A stretch of 6,114 bases of DNA, from NCBI GenBank assembly GCA_009784355.1, contig WRBU01000079.1:1-6114 (forward strand), written 5' to 3'. The stretch is from Defluviitaleaceae bacterium. Lineage in GTDB: Bacteria > Bacillota > Clostridia > Lachnospirales > WRAX01. The notes beneath the pieces are model-generated. The model saw only the letters and a program-made list of their open reading frames with translations. It ran no database searches and was not told the origin of the DNA. Below are positions 3,832-6,114 of this stretch, piece by piece; position 1 is the first letter of the stretch; each line of letters starts with the position of its first letter. The position numbers and the translations under genes are program-made.

Positions 3832-6102
3832 ATGCTTAAGAATCTCAAAATCAGAAGCAAACTGATAATTGGCTTTGGTTTTTTAATTGCCGTCCTTGCC
3901 GTTGTCATCGTGTTTTCCGTTATTTCAGTCAATACAGTTAGGGACGAGGCTACTTATGTTATTGACGGTCCTTTCGAGCGTTATGCTCTTGCCCGTGCAA
4001 TAGAGCGTGAAGTAATGGACTCCCGACGTATTATCAACCGCATATCAATGTACGGCGGACTGCCTGTGCCAGACCAAGCTGCAATAACTGCGCAAGAGGC
4101 TGCCTTTAACCAGCTACGCCAAAACATTGACCGACTTATTGTCGAATACCGCTGGTCTATGGACAACTATAACACAGCTTCTCTGGAAACCATTGCACAA
4201 CGTCATACAGTTATTGACGATTTTGTACGTCAAATCAACCTCTTCTTTAACCAGCTTGAGGCAAATATATCCTTGGCACGTGCGGGAAGAATTGAAGATT
4301 CTATCGCACTTACAATAGCTACCGCCTCTTTGCTTGACGATGCCTATGTATCTCTTAACTATATAATTGCACTTTCCACAAACTTTATGGGCGATGTTTC
4401 GGAAAACTTAACTTCTTATGCGACAACCCAAACCACTTTAATTCTAGTTATTGCTGGTGTTGGTGCTGTGATAGCAATAATATTTGCCCTTGCCATTACA
4501 AACTCTATTACAAAGCCTGTTGCAAAACTTGGGGTGATTGTTTCAGAGGTTTCGCATGGTAATGTTAATGTTAATGTAGACCGTAATGTGGGCAAAGATG
4601 AAGTCGGCGGACTTTCAAAAGACGTTTTTATCCTCATTGATACCATACGTGGTCTAACAGACGACCTTTCCCGTGCCAACCACGAATTTAACGTAGCTGG
4701 TGATATTGAATACAGAATTGACTCAAGCAAATATCAAAACGCCTTTGCAGACGTTGCTGGGGGCATAAACAATATGTTAAACCAATCAGTTAATGACGTT
4801 ATGGCTTTGCTTAATGCTGTAACAGAAATTAGCCAAGGTAACTTTGAAACTGCGATTCCGCCTATGCCAGGCAAAAAGATTGTTTTACCCCAAACCGTGT
4901 CATCTGTTACTGGCACCCTTAAAGAGCTTTATGCCACCGTTTCCCGCCTTGCACAAGAAGCAACCGCAGGCAAACTGGACACAAATGTTGACACATCCAA
5001 ATTCAGCGGCAACTGGTCTAGCATGGTCGGGCATCTTGGCAAATTAATGGAAGCTGTTTCCGAACCCATTGAAAGAGTGGAAAAATCTCTTACTCACATG
5101 AGCGACGGTAATTTTGCCGAAGCACGTATTTTGGAAAGCTATCAAGGCACATTCGGAAACCTTAAAGACGCATTAAACCAAACAGAAGAAATGACCATTA
5201 GCTATATCGGCGAAATTGCTGACGTATTAACCCGCATGGCGGGCGGCGACTACACAATGACCATTACCCGTGATTATGTTGGTTCTTACGCTCCAATCAA
5301 AGAAGCTCTTAACACCATCTTGGACGCTTTAAATAACACCATGGGCGAAATTCAGTCCGCTTCTTACCAAGTTCTTTCTGGTGCTGAGCAAATTTCCCAG
5401 TCCAGCATGTATCTTGCAGAAGGCTCTGCCCGCCAAGCATCTGCTATTGAAGAGCTTACAGCCAGCATGACGCTAATTAACGAAAAAACCCGCGAGTCAG
5501 CAGACAATGCAACAAATGCAAGCGAAAAAGCAACAGGTGCGGCAGATTTTGCCATCAGAGGCGGCGAAACTGTCGAAGCTATGCAAAGAACCATGGACGA
5601 AATTCAAGCATCTGCAGCAGGCATTGGAAAAATTATCAGCGTAATTTCTGACATTGCTTTCCAAACCAACCTTCTTGCTCTTAACGCTTCTGTTGAAGCG
5701 GCACGTGCTGGCGAACACGGGCGTTCGTTCTCCGTTGTTGCTGACGAGGTTCGCTCCCTTGCCACCAAGTCGCAGCAGTCAGCTTCTGACACAGAAGTCA
5801 TTATTGAAGCGGACACCATTGCGGTTGCAAGCGGTATGAAGTCTGCCGCCGAGGTTGGCGAAGCATTTGCAACTATTATTGGCGACATCCGTTCCATTGC
5901 AGAGCTTGCGAGCACCATTGCAGACATGGCTTTGGAGCAGTCCGAAAGCATTAACCACATCAACGCATCTGTCGGCGAAATTTCCAAGGTTGTTCAAGAC
6001 AACTCCGCAACAGCCGAAGAGTCCGCCTCTGCTTCCCAAGAGCTATCCAGCCAAGCAGAGATGCTCCGTGAAATGGTATCACAATTTAAACTACGTAACT
6101 AA
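3832..6102 (+). CDS. Methyl-accepting chemotaxis protein with tandem HAMP array
   Basis: This 756-residue membrane chemoreceptor should signal through CheW and CheA to the flagellar motor or another output. GGAG at 3821-3824 precedes ATG 3832 by 7 nt. TM1 spans about residues 10-33 and TM2 about 201-222. The extracytoplasmic segment between them is helical and resembles a four-helix-bundle (4HB_MCP) sensor; its ligand is unknown. A canonical HAMP follows at about 223-277, with P229 and the DEVGGL motif. Five further HAMP-like units follow, each with a Gly-Asn/Asp/Lys turn: G243, G290, G336, G380, G426 and G472, 44-47 residues apart. The signalling hairpin starts near 510. Its tip is the highly conserved block at about 611-641, including [20 protein letters not shown] and VVADEVR. 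The protein ends KLRN, with no CheR/CheB-docking pentapeptide. It has its own promoter and no chemotaxis neighbours in view. Confidence 0.95.
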   Translation: MLKNLKIRSKLIIGFGFLIAVLAVVIVFSVISVNTVRDEATYVIDGPFERYALARAIEREVMDSRRIINRISMYGGLPVPDQAAITAQEAAFNQLRQNIDRLIVEYRWSMDNYNTASLETIAQRHTVIDDFVRQINLFFNQLEANISLARAGRIEDSIALTIATASLLDDAYVSLNYIIALSTNFMGDVSENLTSYATTQTTLILVIAGVGAVIAIIFALAITNSITKPVAKLGVIVSEVSHGNVNVNVDRNVGKDEVGGLSKDVFILIDTIRGLTDDLSRANHEFNVAGDIEYRIDSSKYQNAFADVAGGINNMLNQSVNDVMALLNAVTEISQGNFETAIPPMPGKKIVLPQTVSSVTGTLKELYATVSRLAQEATAGKLDTNVDTSKFSGNWSSMVGHLGKLMEAVSEPIERVEKSLTHMSDGNFAEARILESYQGTFGNLKDALNQTEEMTISYIGEIADVLTRMAGGDYTMTITRDYVGSYAPIKEALNTILDALNNTMGEIQSASYQVLSGAEQISQSSMYLAEGSARQASAIEELTASMTLINEKTRESADNATNASEKATGAADFAIRGGETVEAMQRTMDEIQASAAGIGKIISVISDIAFQTNLLALNASVEAARAGEHGRSFSVVADEVRSLATKSQQSASDTEVIIEADTIAVASGMKSAAEVGEAFATIIGDIRSIAELASTIADMALEQSESINHINASVGEISKVVQDNSATAEESASASQELSSQAEMLREMVSQFKLRN

Positions 6103-6114
6103 TAATAACAATAA

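Overview
The window looks like a piece of a Bacillota chromosome, most likely a spore-forming member of the Clostridia. The reasons are moderate-to-low G+C, strong GGAGG-type ribosome binding sites, extended -10 promoters (TGATATAAT, twice), a SpoIIQ-like degenerate LytM protein behind a sigma-F-like promoter, and a Clostridia-style M32 carboxypeptidase and chemoreceptor. This is inference from family resemblance; no marker gene fixes the species.

Layout. (1) 1-752, minus strand: N-terminal 250 codons of a membrane-anchored M23/LytM-fold protein that runs off the left edge. Its metal-binding positions appear to be replaced, as in SpoIIQ-type proteins. (2) 753-893: divergent intergenic region with a sigma-F-like promoter reading left, a 32-bp dyad, and an extended -10 promoter reading right. 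(3) 894-2396: complete M32 metallocarboxypeptidase. (4) 2383-2934: REP-associated tyrosine transposase (RAYT), which overlaps the carboxypeptidase stop at one end and the next gene at the other. Three 24-bp REP-like palindromes lie inside its own reading frame. (5) 2907-3524: a toxin-antitoxin pair, RelB/DinJ-type antitoxin followed with no gap by a MazF/PemK-type toxin starting at TTG. (6) 3525-3831: non-coding, with a 104-bp MITE-like element, a nested stem-loop, and a near-perfect sigma-A promoter and leader. (7) 3832-6102: a 756-residue methyl-accepting chemotaxis protein with a periplasmic-type four-helix sensor and six HAMP-like modules in tandem.

How the parts relate. Genes 894-3524 are on one strand, overlap or abut, and have no visible terminator between them, so carboxypeptidase, transposase, antitoxin and toxin may share a transcript. 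The transposase looks wedged in between a housekeeping peptidase and the toxin-antitoxin pair. The chemoreceptor has its own promoter. The SpoIIQ-like gene is transcribed away from everything else.

I found no clear sign of a wholly new defence or metabolic system. The most unusual signals are the palindromes embedded in frame in the transposase, the sporulation-type promoter at the SpoIIQ-like gene, and the regular 44-47-residue HAMP repeat of the chemoreceptor.
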